Positions 12,101 to 22,435 of a stretch of 64,000 nt of DNA are shown in pieces. Numbering within the stretch: position 1 is the stretch's first letter; each line of letters opens with the position of its first letter. Position numbers and translations under genes: made by a program. The DNA is from Daphnia pulex (Eukaryota; Arthropoda; Branchiopoda; Diplostraca; Daphniidae). The stretch lies in assembly GCF_021134715.1 (NCBI RefSeq), contig NC_060018.1, positions 3,365,501 to 3,429,500 of the forward strand, written 5' to 3'. The notes below the pieces were generated by a model. That model made no database searches, had not been told where the DNA came from, and saw only the letters and a program-made list of their open reading frames with translations.

Positions 12101-12665
12101 CAAATTAAATATAAGGAAGCAAAGAAGAATTTCAAATAGTTTCCTTCAATCAGTAACTGTTTTCCCTGAGGCAATGCAAACTCTTTACCTGGATAACCAA
12201 TGGCTCCAATGTACGTTCCACCGATTTCGTCTTGATCTCCAAGTTTTTGGGATCCCATTTCAGAGTAATGGGAGCCAAGTCTTGGCTATTTGAATTATTT
12301 TGCATTGCAGAAACTTTTGAAGTATTCAACAGCATAGACTTTCTACTGGAACATAAGGAACTAAAGAAAAAATAAACAAAACAAAAACACAATTCAAACT
12401 ATGCATGCAATTTATACAACAACTTAGTTATGAACACATCATGCCAAAGAAACAAAAAAGATGCAGCACGACCTAATGACTCTCCTCTACACATCCAGAG
12501 GCTTTTAAAGTGTAGTGCTACCTGAATCACTAATGGTTCCAATGTTCGTTCCACAGAAGTGGTACGAATTTCAAGATTTTTGGGATCCCATTTCATAGCT
12601 GTTGGCCCATGGGCCTGGTTGGGGATTCCCATGTAGTCCAAACCCGGAACTGGCATGACAGGCAT
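9108..12665 (-). CDS. Alpha-catenin (cadherin-catenin adhesion complex)
   Basis: Alpha-catenin links beta-catenin and cadherin at adherens junctions to actin. Exons 12665-12522 (first exon B), 12012-11598, 11540-11317, 11250-11038, 10969-10664 and 10589-9108 join in frame to 927 residues, close to the 906 of human alpha-E-catenin. The chain matches the family throughout: the N-terminal beta-catenin-binding part (VTTLVNT, KRGNMVRAARNLLSAVTRLL), the middle vinculin-homology part (SLEERLESIISGAALMADSS, TRDLRRQLRKAV, LLVLIEAAKSGNEKEV), and the C-terminal actin-binding part (SKWDDSGNDIIVLAKHMCMI, LLAYLQRIALYCHQLN, WKMKAPEKKPLV). Exon 9108-10589 alone carries 493 codons. A second first exon (12335-12189) gives a 928-residue form. 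The gene lies about 0.9 kb downstream of the MLYCD stop on the same strand. Confidence 0.97.
12189..12335 (-). other. Alpha-catenin N-terminal exon A (alternative to B)
   Basis: This exon starts at ATG (12335), reads MLLNTSKVSAMQNN... then KWDPKNLEIKT, and ends EPLVIQ at a GTAAAG donor, again phase 0 onto the common exon at 12012. Upstream on the minus strand is a long T-rich tract with two possible acceptors (exon starting at 12345 or 12360). Joining exon B to either acceptor meets a TAG within a few codons, so A and B cannot be used together in one open message. It is therefore either a second promoter's first exon or a mutually exclusive exon. Confidence 0.8.
12522..12665 (-). other. Alpha-catenin N-terminal exon B
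   Basis: This exon starts at ATG (12665) and reads MPVMPVPGLDYMG... then KWDPKNLEIRT, ending in EPLVIQ before a GTAGCA donor at phase 0. The last 24 residues correspond to the start of the conserved domain in human alpha-catenin (KWDPKSLEIRT). Of these, 22 are identical in exon A although many codons differ at third positions. Confidence 0.85.
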
Positions 12666-12892
12666 CTCAAATCCAGATATATTGTATAATGTACTATACT
12701 TACACAAAGATTTAATTTTCAACACATAAAACCAAGATTAGATCTGTGGAATTTTGAATGATGAATGAATACTTGAAAATTGTTTTAAAATAGCATCTTC
12801 TGAAATACTTTATGAGTCATAGCATGGCATAACCACTCCTTACAAACTAATAAACATGTTATACATCTTTAGAAACTTTTGAGTGTTTACCT

Positions 12893-12957
12893 TTATCTTA
12901 GCTTTCAAAGGTGACTGAATGTTTTGAACCACAACCGAAGTACTTGTCAGACTGTAA
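12893..12957 (-). other. Possible 5' UTR exon of alpha-catenin
   Basis: On the minus strand a good acceptor (TTTTCTTGTTACAG) is followed by about 65 bases and an AAG|GTAAAC donor, with no ATG inside. It lies just upstream of the two alternative N-terminal exons and could be the shared 5' untranslated exon that splices to either. This is inference from splice-site quality alone. Confidence 0.4.
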
Positions 12958-13021
12958 CAAGAAAACTACAGCGGCTTACAACTCCACTAATAATGGCTAC
13001 GTATAACGGGCGGAAGCTGTG

Positions 13022-13219
13022 TCACGACAGTTTTTCCCGTGGGTCGAGAAATGATGTCAGTTCCGGTCTAACGAAAATTTCCGAAGCCACTCCCAACATA
13101 AGCGTTATCACTGCAAGGAAATAGTAAAGAAGGCGAGAGTATAAAACGGCATTCACAATATGCGGTCCCAGCCACCAGGTGGCAGCAAAAAGTCTGACTC
13201 CACCTGCTGGCGGCTGCAT
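13022..13219 (-). CDS. Possible 65-residue membrane micro-ORF
   Basis: A minus-strand frame from ATG 13219 to TGA 13022 encodes MQPPAGGVRLFAATWWLG..., with one clear hydrophobic helix (LLYYFLAVITLMLGVA) followed by a short polar tail (EIFVRPELTSFLDPREKLS). It lies between the MLYCD stop (13554) and the alpha-catenin start, on the same strand. It could be an independent small membrane protein, an upstream ORF in the alpha-catenin leader, or chance. I recognise no family. Another frame across 13068-13394 is open too, which weakens the case. Confidence 0.3.
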   Translation of the reverse strand: MQPPAGGVRLFAATWWLGPHIVNAVLYSRLLYYFLAVITLMLGVASEIFVRPELTSFLDPREKLS

Positions 13220-13553
13220 GTGTTAATAATTCAATCAGATAAACGTGTCCATCTGGCGACTGGCAAGTCTTTAAATAAAAATGAAAAAATGAAAAAATAA
13301 AAAAATAAAAAAAAATATTTAGAAATATGTAGTAATGAAAAAATGCAGGACAAGTTGAGGATATATTCAGACACGATAATAATAATATGTACATATTTGA
13401 GAATTGAGAGACTTTTAAAAAGTGGAAATATTGATTTCAAACAACTGCGAATTACCGAGAACATATAACAGACTCAATAATCGAACGTTTAAACAGCTTT
13501 TAGCTTTTGTAACAAAGCATTTTTATAAAGAAGTACATGATTGAATTCACAAA

Positions 13554-15793
13554 TCACAAATGAGAAATTTGGCTAGCTGCTGACGAGTTGGAAACTCCCG
13601 AAAGGAGACGAATTTGCTCTGAAGACTCGATATGCTGTTTTTCAGCATACAGTTGACTATATTTTTCACAAGCATCCACATAATACCTAAATTAAAAAAG
13701 TTTAAGATAAAAATATTCTAAATCAGAAAAATTAAATCTATAATACCTATAGTTCATCATCAGCCCAAATGAATTTTTTATGCCTCTTGGTGAAAGGTCG
13801 GATGCCCAATTCAGCTGAAAACCAAGAAAAATTTCCATTAAGAATCCAGCAAATTAAAAATGACATTTAAAATAACTTACTCTCCACATCATCGCTCCAT
13901 TCCGCAAATGAAAATTAGCTAGAAGAGAACAAACGATAACTTAATTGGTTAGCAAACATTGAAGGCAAAACTAAAGACTTACCAACACTGTCCAATGCGA
14001 AACCTCGCCTCTTCTCCACAAACAGATAATGAGCACAGAGACGCATTAAGGGATTTTCCATCAATTTAGCTTTCGCTTCTTCCCTCATCCATGAACTATC
14101 CACTAGCAAACTGCGGAGCATCCCGAGCGGATTTTCTTTGGTACTGTTAATTAACTGAAGAGCCGTACCCCAATTAAAATCAGTTAAAACTGTTTTTCGC
14201 CCACGTTCAGTTTCCCGAAGCTGCTGAAGCAGCCAAGACCGGAAGCCCGGTATAGGAGAAAGCGTTGAATGTTGCTGTAGAGATGGAATTTCCGTTTGTA
14301 ACTCCCGAAGAGCTCTTTTTATCAAAGATTGACCTAAATCTATCCCCTAGAAAACAAAAAGTTAGCTACTGACAGAAGGGGATAAAAATAACCTCTAGCT
14401 GCTTACTGCGAGGCCTTTTTGAGTTGAGCTGATGCTGTAAAATATTGCTGTGTTTACACGATCTATATCTTCAACATCAATATCTGCCAACCTGGAACCA
14501 TCTGTCTCGGAATCAAATGATTGGCTCAAATTCCGCGTAATAATTGTATGGATGTTGTTGGATATCTCGTTTGTCAATGCGACGTGCAAAATGGCCAATG
14601 GTTTCTTTGGTAAAGCAGGATGTAAAAGTATGAAACATCGCCGATAAGGGCCGAGGCGTTTCTTAAGGTCGGACCAGCTCCGCATGGGATGAACTGCTTC
14701 GCCTTCGGAAACATGTTGCAGTAGACTACCTGGGGAAGACCAGGTAACGCGGTCCAGTTGAAGCATATCAATTCCGAAGCATGGGGCAATTAGATCACGG
14801 ATGGCATTGCTCAAAGACCTCAAAACAACTGCATTGGTTGCATCTGGTGACTCGATTTGTTCCTAAAACCAAACAAAATAAATAATTAAACAAATATTTG
14901 GATAGACTGATTGTAATAATATCATACCAGCACATCCGCTCGTATATCTATAAGAAACTTAATGCCGCCCTCTTGTCTCGCTAAAATGGATAACATCCAA
15001 TTCTGTTCAACGGCAAGTGTGTTGCGTAAGTTATCTTCGGCTTTGATCATCGCTTCATCACCCTTTTCCTAAGGAAGGTAGAGTTGGTATTATTATTAGA
15101 TTTCCTTGTCTACCATCCCCCATCTCGTACTCTATGACCCCAATTGACGTCATTCGCTAACACGCATATTTGCGCGTGATATAATCAAAACAACATACCT
15201 GTGCAGTAAGATATTTTTTCACTGAATTGAGAGTAGTGTTTTGTTTGCCACTCCATATTAAGGCAAACTGATCAAGAATTAGACTTTTTTCGGAATGCTG
15301 CAATGTTCGATATAAATCACAGAAAACATGCGCTTTTTTCTAAAAAAAAAAATAAGAGAACATTAGTTTTATAAGATAATAAAAACTAAACTAAAAAACA
15401 AGAAAAACAATAAAACATGAAAAATTGAAAGTTTACCTCCACAACAAGACTACTGCTGTTTTTCGATTCTTGCAATTCCAATAAAGCTTTTGAAGCAAGC
15501 TCAAAAAGATCTTTTTGAATGAGAGTACTTGCTGTTTGGAAGCCTGGGTTTGATACCGAGTTGCTTGAAAAGGTGTTTACTTGTGTTAGTTGAATGTTGT
15601 TGAGACTCATCAACACAACATTGAGTTGGGTATTGAATGATGGATTCTTCATCAGATCACAGTTTCTTGCAGTTGATGCACTTGAAGTCAGTTGTGTCCG
15701 GCTTCTAAAGATTGCTAGCTTGGGATAAATCAAAGCTATGCGACTCATAACTGTTCCTTCCTGGTTCAAAGACGCTGCGCGAATGAGAAACAT
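13554..15793 (-). CDS. MLYCD: Malonyl-CoA decarboxylase
   Basis: This enzyme converts malonyl-CoA to acetyl-CoA and CO2, relieving inhibition of fatty-acid import into mitochondria. Eight exons (15793-15437, 15339-15199, 15068-14928, 14862-14407, 14346-13983, 13918-13881, 13814-13747, 13686-13554) encode 565 residues against 493 in human. Diagnostic stretches are ERVTW-like DRVTWSSPGSLL, EAVHPMRSW, GPYRRCFIL, LHVALTNEISNNI, TAIFYSIS, SPIPGFRSWLL, PLMRLCAHYL and NFHLRNGAMMWRLNW. The Ser of SPIPGF (about 395) and His of NFHL (about 490) correspond, from memory of the human structure, to the catalytic pair Ser329/His423. A second start at 15748 (MSRIALIYPKLAIFRSRT) gives a typical mitochondrial presequence. 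The C-terminus is SHL, a type 1 peroxisomal signal variant. It is divergent from POP7 across about 770 bp. Confidence 0.95.
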
Positions 15794-16565
15794 ATAGAGC
15801 TAGTGGGCTTTATAAGGCGGGAGAACTTTGTAAACGTAGTCTCACGAGGTGTATACCTTTTTTTGGCCGACCTTGGAACCATATATTACGATGTAAGGTT
15901 TTGGCTGCAACTATTTTCCCAATATTCAAAACCATTCATGTACATTGAACCATGAATTTTACCTTTTAAGTTTCATCAAAAACAAGAGATAAATATTGGG
16001 ATTTTCCGTTAACCAATGCAAGAGATAACTTTGAACGATGCAGCAGGATGCAGTATGATCAGCAGTTAGCACCCAAACAGACGTCATACACCCGCCCCCA
16101 GGGCCCAGACGTGTTTTCGTCGATTCATGTATGCTCACTTGCTTAGAGCCCGCCACTGCGCCACAGGTCATAGAGTGCGTTTGGATGGCTGCCAGACAGG
16201 CCTTTGACCAAGAATCCAAGATACGAGTTTGGGTTTTCCAAACTTTAGGCCAAATATTGATACTGCAAATTTACGTTAATTCCCAGCTGTTATCATTAAA
16301 AAAATAAATAAATATACATTTTTTTTGTTTTACCTGGATTAATTTTACCAAGCAAAAAAATCGAAAAAAGTATCTTTACTAGCGAACCTAGCGGAGATTA
16401 ATAAGGCGTATACTCGCATAGGCATAGGCCTTTCATTGTACACTACGTATTCGTATTCTAATTTTTCTGAAGCTCGACTTTAACTGCGTGTATGTGATTT
16501 TGTAATCACGTGTGGATAGTATTAATACGGGTACAGTTAGCAATGCCATATTGTCTAATTTGACA
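15794..16565. promoter_or_regulatory. Shared divergent upstream region of MLYCD and POP7
   Basis: The MLYCD (minus) and POP7 (plus) starts face away from each other across about 770 bp. The interval should hold both promoters and 5' UTRs. An 86-codon minus-strand frame (15959-16219) has no ATG at its start and no recognisable features. I could not pick out specific promoter elements. Confidence 0.5.
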
Positions 16566-17068
16566 ATGTCAGAGGGGACGAACGATTCCGCGACAGGTGT
16601 CAGACAAGAGCAGGTACCAAACTCTAAAAAAATACGCTACGATCCAGAAGAATACAAACTGAGAAAACGATTGCCAGCTCGGCTTCCGTCACGATCAAAC
16701 GACGTGTATGTCAACAATAAAACAGATTTCAAGGCTCAACTCGCTCGCTGTTTCAAATGTTTAGAAACTGAATCAAGTGTTCATATTCATGGTCTGGGAG
16801 CAGCAGCTCCTAAAGCAATAAATCTAGCGTTGCAAATCCAACTGAAATCAAACACTCCTCTAGAACTTTCAGTAAATACATCAACAGTTCACTTGATTGG
16901 TAATATCTTTGTTGTGTTTTGTAATACTATTATAAAATAATTGTGAATTTTTCAGATGACTTTGAGCCTCAATACGATTCTGGAGATTTCTACTCTAAAG
17001 AAAGGCAGAATTCTGCAGTCATCATTAAAGTTTACAAATTGTTGAACATGGACATGAATGGAAAATAA
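16566..17068 (+). CDS. POP7: Ribonuclease P/MRP protein subunit p20 (POP7)
   Basis: This is an Alba-fold RNA-binding subunit of the nuclear RNase P and RNase MRP complexes, which cut the 5' leader of pre-tRNA and process rRNA. Two exons, 16566-16899 and 16956-17068, with a 56-bp intron, encode 148 residues, close to the human 140. Family marks are LRKRLPARLPSRSNDVYVN near residues 36-54, HIHGLGAAAPKAINLALQI in the Alba core, and the SAVIIKVYK strand near the end. The start is the first in-frame ATG (MSEGTNDS). The stop (17066-17068) is one base before the TMEM203 ATG, so both proteins probably come from one mRNA. Confidence 0.93.
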
Positions 17069-17069
17069 A

Positions 17070-17474
17070 ATGTTTTTCTCCTTGAAAGAAACAACTCGCC
17101 TGCTGGGCCTTACTCCTATAGAGATATGGCTCCATATTGTTGGATTTACTGTATTCTCAATTTTTTTTGTATTGAAGGCTGAATCTGTTGTGACCTTTAA
17201 CTGGTGGTTAGTGTTTTCTCCTTTATTTGCTGCTGATGGTGTACATTGCTATTTTGTTTATGTGGTGCTTTTAAGGATGCTTCTTGCAGGGATGTATAAG
17301 GCAGCTCCATTGAGAGCTTTGTGGAGCTGTACCATTCTTGGTTTACATTTTGCTTTCAAATTTCTTCTTTGCAAAAAACTGAATGGGCAGTTGTCAATGG
17401 ATTATGCTGAGATTTTAGCCCCTGTTATGATTATGCTCCAACTCTTCATGATAAGGGCTTGTCAAATACACTGA
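17070..17474 (+). CDS. TMEM203: Transmembrane protein 203
   Basis: TMEM203 is a small four-helix endoplasmic reticulum protein that in mammals affects store calcium release and works with IP3 receptor, STIM1 and STING. The frame is one uninterrupted exon of 134 residues against 136 in human, and it aligns end to end: MFFSLKE against MLFSLRE, FAADGVHCYF against FAADGLSTYF, and the C-terminus LLQ/MLQLFMIRACQIH against LLQLLMIRACRVN. ATG 17070 matches the human start. An in-frame ATG at 17058, inside the end of POP7, would add MENK. There is no room for a promoter after POP7 except within POP7 itself. It converges with ATPAF2 157 bp away. Confidence 0.93.
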   Translation: MFFSLKETTRLLGLTPIEIWLHIVGFTVFSIFFVLKAESVVTFNWWLVFSPLFAADGVHCYFVYVVLLRMLLAGMYKAAPLRALWSCTILGLHFAFKFLLCKKLNGQLSMDYAEILAPVMIMLQLFMIRACQIH

Positions 17475-17630
17475 TGTGAAAATAATACTAAAGGACATTA
17501 AAATGTAATAATAATGTATGCCTTGTTTAGAAATTGTATGCAACAAAACTACACCAAAAATACAATTCAGATAAAAAACAAAGGAGAACATTACCAGTTA
17601 ATACCTATAGTACTACCAGACTCCATGTAT

Positions 17631-18895
17631 TTATTTCTTGAATTTGTTTTCAATTGATGAAGAACTTGATGTAAGATGTACAAATAGGATAGAAGCTGCA
17701 AAGCGAGATTGCACATTGAAGTTATCGACATCATGAGCCCACTCTACACGGCCCCACTGTCGAGTCTAAAGAGTTCAAAGTTAACACTGATAGCATTTAT
17801 GAAAGTAAGAAAAACAAAATCTTAATACTTGAAAATTGGTTTCGAGAGTGGCCAACCGAACGCTTTCTTCCACAGTAAGATGTCGATCGACACAAGCAAG
17901 AGCTAAAATCAGCGATTTCACTGATTCTACAGCAAACATTAGCCCGTTAAGAGTCCAAAAATCATATGAGTGCAAATGCTTTTGAAGAACATCTCTTGCT
18001 TCTATGGGTAAACACGGACCGGTGATGGCACTTGAAGACTCAACATTCGTACCATATCTGTAAACGATGAAATTATTTATATTACATTGTCGGTTTTATT
18101 ACTTATTTTTTTTTACAGACCTTTGATTAAACCAGTCAACCAATGGATCCCACTCTTTTGTTTGTTCAGATGACCATTCAGAGTTACCCTATTGTTTGCA
18201 TTAAAATATGTTTTACAAAACTTATCAGTTTATCCTGTATAATATGTACTAAATCAAGTAATTACCTCTTCCCTGCACAAAAGTGTATCATTGTCTAGGT
18301 AGGTAAGAATGTGACTGACAATATCTTGTTTTCGTAATTTGTTTGGATTATCCAGGATAGTGTTAACAAGAGATGTCTATATTTGAAAGAAAACTTGTAA
18401 GCAAGATTGGTAAGCAATAAGAAAACTTTTACCATAACTCACAAGATGCATTGACGATACTAAAATTTTTTCTTCCTGGGCATCCCATTCATTAGCAACA
18501 GCTAGAGCTAATGGTTCACTGGAAACACGAAATACACTACCTGCAGGAGTTTTAAGTTTTCTATTGTCAAGAATGATTTCAAAATCTTTATTTGATTGGA
18601 CAGTGCTGACTTTTTTGTAAAATCTTTTGCGAGTTTGAGAACCTGGAATAAAAAACATAGAACATTGTAATGTGCTGGAAAAAGAAGCAAATGTGTCTAA
18701 AAAAATAAATAATCATCGTAATTTGATTAACGAGGTGTAAAATGAAATACCCAAAGATGATTGATCTCCTGACGACAATTGAATGGATCGACTAGTAACA
18801 CCGTTTCCAGCTCCTATTTGATTATTACCAAGTATTCTCAATAAATTAGAAGTGCCGGAGCCAAAACGTATTAAATTATTAGTTGAAAAAGACAT
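17631..18895 (-). CDS. ATPAF2: ATP synthase F1 assembly factor 2 (ATP12 family)
   Basis: This mitochondrial chaperone binds the F1 alpha subunit before assembly of the F1 ATPase. Six exons (18895-18751, 18642-18443, 18376-18266, 18188-18121, 18057-17829, 17765-17631) encode 295 residues, against about 289 in human. Family landmarks are RKRFYKKVSTVQ, ILDNRKLKTPAGSVF, LALAVANEWDAQEEKI near residues 90-105, EWDPLVDWFNQRYG, SYDFWTLNGLMFAVESVKS, and the C-terminal RVEWAHDVDNFN. The N-terminus is rich in S, T and R with few acidic residues, as expected of a mitochondrial presequence. The start is ATG 18895. An in-frame ATG upstream (MKSFVTSSTMSF) is also possible. Confidence 0.93.
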
Positions 18896-19426
18896 TGTTG
18901 ACGAGGTGACAAATGATTTCATCACCCACCAACAAGCAACAACCGGGTGCTTCGAACTGTAGCAGACCAAAACTGTTTTCAAACAGAAAAAAGGAAATGT
19001 GGGGTACTGGGTTTCAGCAACCAAGTTTTCAGCTAGTTTCTAGCTTTTGTTCAGCTACTAGAGATACAACAAATCTAACTTTGTAATTGGAATTTGGAAC
19101 GTCCTTCAAATACTGGTTTCGAATTGTCGCAAGTATTTTCAAAGTGAGTAAAAAAAATCAACATGCCTTATTATAAATACTGTGTCATAACTCATAAGTC
19201 AATAAGTCATAACTCATGAGCAAAAGGTTCATATATTACTTCAGATCTACGAGTAAAGTAGACGTCATTTTTAGACTCCAACAATGGAACAAGACAATTA
19301 ATTAAACGGCCACAAGTTTCATATATTTAGTCCAAATCTTCGGGGATACAGAAAAAAAAAATCCAGCAAAATAAAAACATGACGCATCAACTTCTTTGTT
19401 TTCCTTTTTCCGAAATGGATTATAGA

Positions 19427-21171
19427 TTAAATGAGGTCAGCCACTGAAATTGATTAAAAACAAACACATTTAGAAAGAGTTAAAAAAAAACATGCTAAAA
19501 ATATTTTACCATTCATGGGCATTTCGTCAACCTGTGTAGCATAGTACTGTTCGATATCGCGGAGAATACGGATATCGTCATTCTTGACAAAGTTAATTGC
19601 AACACCTTTACGTCCGAATCGGCCAGAACGACCGATACGATGGATGTACAACTCACGGTTGTTAGGGAGATCGTAGTTAATGACCAACGAAACTTGTTGA
19701 ACATCAATACCACGAGCCCAAACGTCAGTTGTAATAAGAACTCGGCTAGAATAAACGAATAATTGTTATTACTCTGAATGGTTATATGGTAGACGAAAAT
19801 TTCAATACCTCTGACCATTACGGAATTCTTTCATAATAGTATCACGCTCTTTTTGAGGCATGTCTCCGTGCATTGAAGAAACGGTAAAATTCGCTTCACG
19901 CATTTTCTCCGTCAACCAGTCAACCTAAAATCAATCTAACTGTGTTACATCGAAATCAACAATAGAAGAGATTTAATCGTGACTAACCTTGCGTTTAGTA
20001 TTACAAAAAATAACCGCCTGCGTGATTGTCAGTGTGTCGTACAGATCGCACAACGTGTCAAACTTCCATTCTTCTCTTTCGACAGCGACAAAGAACTGTT
20101 TGATTCCTTCGAGTGTCAACTCATCACTAAACCACATAAAATAATTAGTAATAAAAAACAAGCAGACTTTTAACAACGTTTACCGTTTGACTAAAATGCG
20201 AATGGGATCTGTCATGAATTTGCTGGTCATCTCCAAGATTTCATGAGGCAATGTGGCTGAAAGAAGAACCACCTTGAATAAAAGATTGATTTAATTGGTT
20301 TTTCTTATGAAATATCATAAAACATACTTGGGTTGCTGGAGGAAGGTAACGGTAGACATCGTAAATTTGCTCCTTGAACCCTTTATTTAACATTTCATCG
20401 GCTTCATCCAGGACCAACATTTTAATTGAACGTGTCCTTAGTGTACGTCGGCGAATCATATCTGTAGAGTTATCAAGACACTTATCATCAATCCAAACTT
20501 AACAAACAGAAATAGCAAAATATACCAAATACACGTCCAGGGGTTCCAGAAACAATGTGCTGACCGTAGTCCAATTTTCGAACATCCTCTCCAACATTAG
20601 TGCCGCCGATACACGCATGGCATTGAACATTCATGTAATCACCAAGAGCCAGAATAACCTAAACACAAGCTAAATGAAAACACTGTACTACAGAAAGTAA
20701 TGCCATAACATACTTTCTGAATTTGAACTGCCAACTCTCGAGTGGGGCTTAGAACCAATATTTGAGTTTCTCTTGTTTGAATTTCAAGACTCTGAAGAAT
20801 TGAAATTGAAAATGTGGCTGTTTTGCCAGTACCGGATTGGGCTTGGGCAATAACGTCTCTCCCCTTGATTACTGGGGCAATTGCTCTCTGCTGAATAGCT
20901 GATGGTTTTTCAAATCCTATAGAAACATTTAAAGCCAACCTCAACATTAAAAATCATGTAGGTTAAGGATAATGTGAATAATGGAGCAAGGTCTCAACAA
21001 GTGAAAGTCTCATTTGTACGTACCATAAGCGTAAATTCCTCTTAGCAGGTCTTCACGGAGGCCCATGCTGTCAAATGTGGGAATAACATTGACATCTTCA
21101 CTCGTTTCAAATTCAATATTAGTTAAATCATCCGGCATCTGTTGGACAACACGTCTGCCTTTAGACTCCAT
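19427..21171 (-). CDS. EIF4A3: Eukaryotic initiation factor 4A-III, exon junction complex helicase
   Basis: eIF4A3 is the DEAD-box ATPase that clamps the exon junction complex on spliced mRNA; it acts in nonsense-mediated decay and mRNA localisation. Nine exons (21171-21024, 20916-20714, 20658-20526, 20461-20328, 20272-20184, 20126-19988, 19924-19809, 19745-19510, 19443-19427) encode 404 residues against 411 in human. The helicase motifs are in order: Q-motif region [11 protein letters not shown], motif I AQSGTGKT (75-82), PTRELA, DEAD (180-183), SAT (211-213), ARGIDV, and motif [10 protein letters not shown] (356-363). The ending MPMNVADLI and the N-terminal TNIEFETSE separate it from eIF4A1/2. 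The final coding exon is only 17 bases. It is divergent from mRPL35 across 387 bp. Confidence 0.96.
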
Positions 21172-21558
21172 TTTTTTAGAAATCAGAAGTGTGAAAAAGC
21201 ACGATAGTTCGTGAATAATTAGTTTGCGTCCGTTCGGCAAGGGTGAAAGGATGCTATAGAATGAATGTTACAGACGTTAAAATCGCTTCAACATGGAGTC
21301 AACTGTGTTGCCAAATTTTCATACTCATGGTTTCAAAGCAAAAATTTACAACTTAAAAGTAATGATTCATGATCCACTAAAATTTGAAACTAATTTAATT
21401 TTTAATTTAATAAAAATCAATGAAAGTTGCTAAAAACCTTTTAAAGACCTGGCCTTTGTAATTTGTATATCGATATCGTGCATGAAAAGATTCAATTAAG
21501 CAGACGAACGAACACTGAAAATAATTTTCTCCCGATTCAAGAAAAATAAAAATCTAAA
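21172..21558. promoter_or_regulatory. Shared divergent upstream region of EIF4A3 and MRPL35
   Basis: The two ATGs are 387 bp apart and point away from each other, so this AT-rich interval must hold both promoters and leaders. I see no coding potential and no confident core-promoter motif. Confidence 0.6.
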
Positions 21559-22225
21559 ATGTTTACTTTGAAAAACGTTATTCAATCGGCTTTTCGATTG
21601 GCGAATTATTCACCAATTTCTAAAAATGTCGTTTCAGTCAAAGCAAAAATTTTGCTGCCTAGCACATCAAGGTTTTTTTCGGGTTCGTCAGAATCAACTT
21701 TTCGGTGTGTCCAATACCCTTCCATGAATGCTACCCCAAGTATATTATCATCTATTTCCCCATTGCTTCAAAATCTGTCATTGTAAGCAAGAATTTAAAT
21801 TTTATTAAGCACACAAATTAAGCTTACTTTCTTGCAGAACTACTCCCTCTTTGCAGCAAACCCGATCAGTTACAAAATGGTCACTCAAAAAAGGGAAGCG
21901 CAAAACAGTTAAAGCTGTTGTTTCTAGGTTCTATCGTTTAGGATGGTAATATATTTTATTCATTCCTGGTTATTTATATTCATTATGTTTTCTTAGGGGT
22001 GCATGGATAAGGCCAATGGTGGGACACAGTAAACGTCACTGGAGCAAAACAGCAAAAAGGAAGATTCGGGGTGAAAAGCATGTATTTTGTAATGCTACCC
22101 AGTCAACTCTTCTTGACAAAATGGTAACGAAATACTGGAGAAAGAGACGGTTTTACGTTGATGACATGTACGAGTCGTATCATCAGCGAGAAGAGTATCC
22201 ATCAAGTGCTGTTAAACCTCATTGA
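21559..22225 (+). CDS. MRPL35: Mitochondrial large-subunit ribosomal protein L35 (bL35m)
   Basis: This is a structural protein of the mitochondrial 39S ribosomal subunit. Three exons, 21559-21782, 21838-21945 and 21997-22225, encode 186 residues, close to the human 188. The first about 60 residues are a basic, S-rich presequence (MFTLKNVIQSAFRLANYS). The bL35 core follows, with KKGKRKTVKAVVSRFYRLGW, then HSKRHWSKTAKRKIRGEKH and the tail KYWRKRRFYVDDMYESYHQ. The start is the only upstream in-frame ATG. It converges with the TAF1C-like gene 210 bp away. Confidence 0.93.
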
Positions 22226-22435
22226 GGTCTATAATTAATACTAGTTCAAATACATTCAAATAATGGAAAAGGAAATTTATTGTATTTATTTCATTCCAAT
22301 GTTAAAAAATATTGGTTGTACAAATATCTTAACCATATTTAACTTGAACTGAAATGTATTACTGAAGTGTTATCTTTGAGTACATGAACAGAAGAAATTT
22401 GAAAAACTGTTACATAATATCAGGGGGTGGGGGAT

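Noticed and set aside
15959-16219. 86-codon minus-strand frame between MLYCD and POP7
   Set aside because: Begins with TTG not ATG, has no recognisable features, and sits in the divergent promoter region.
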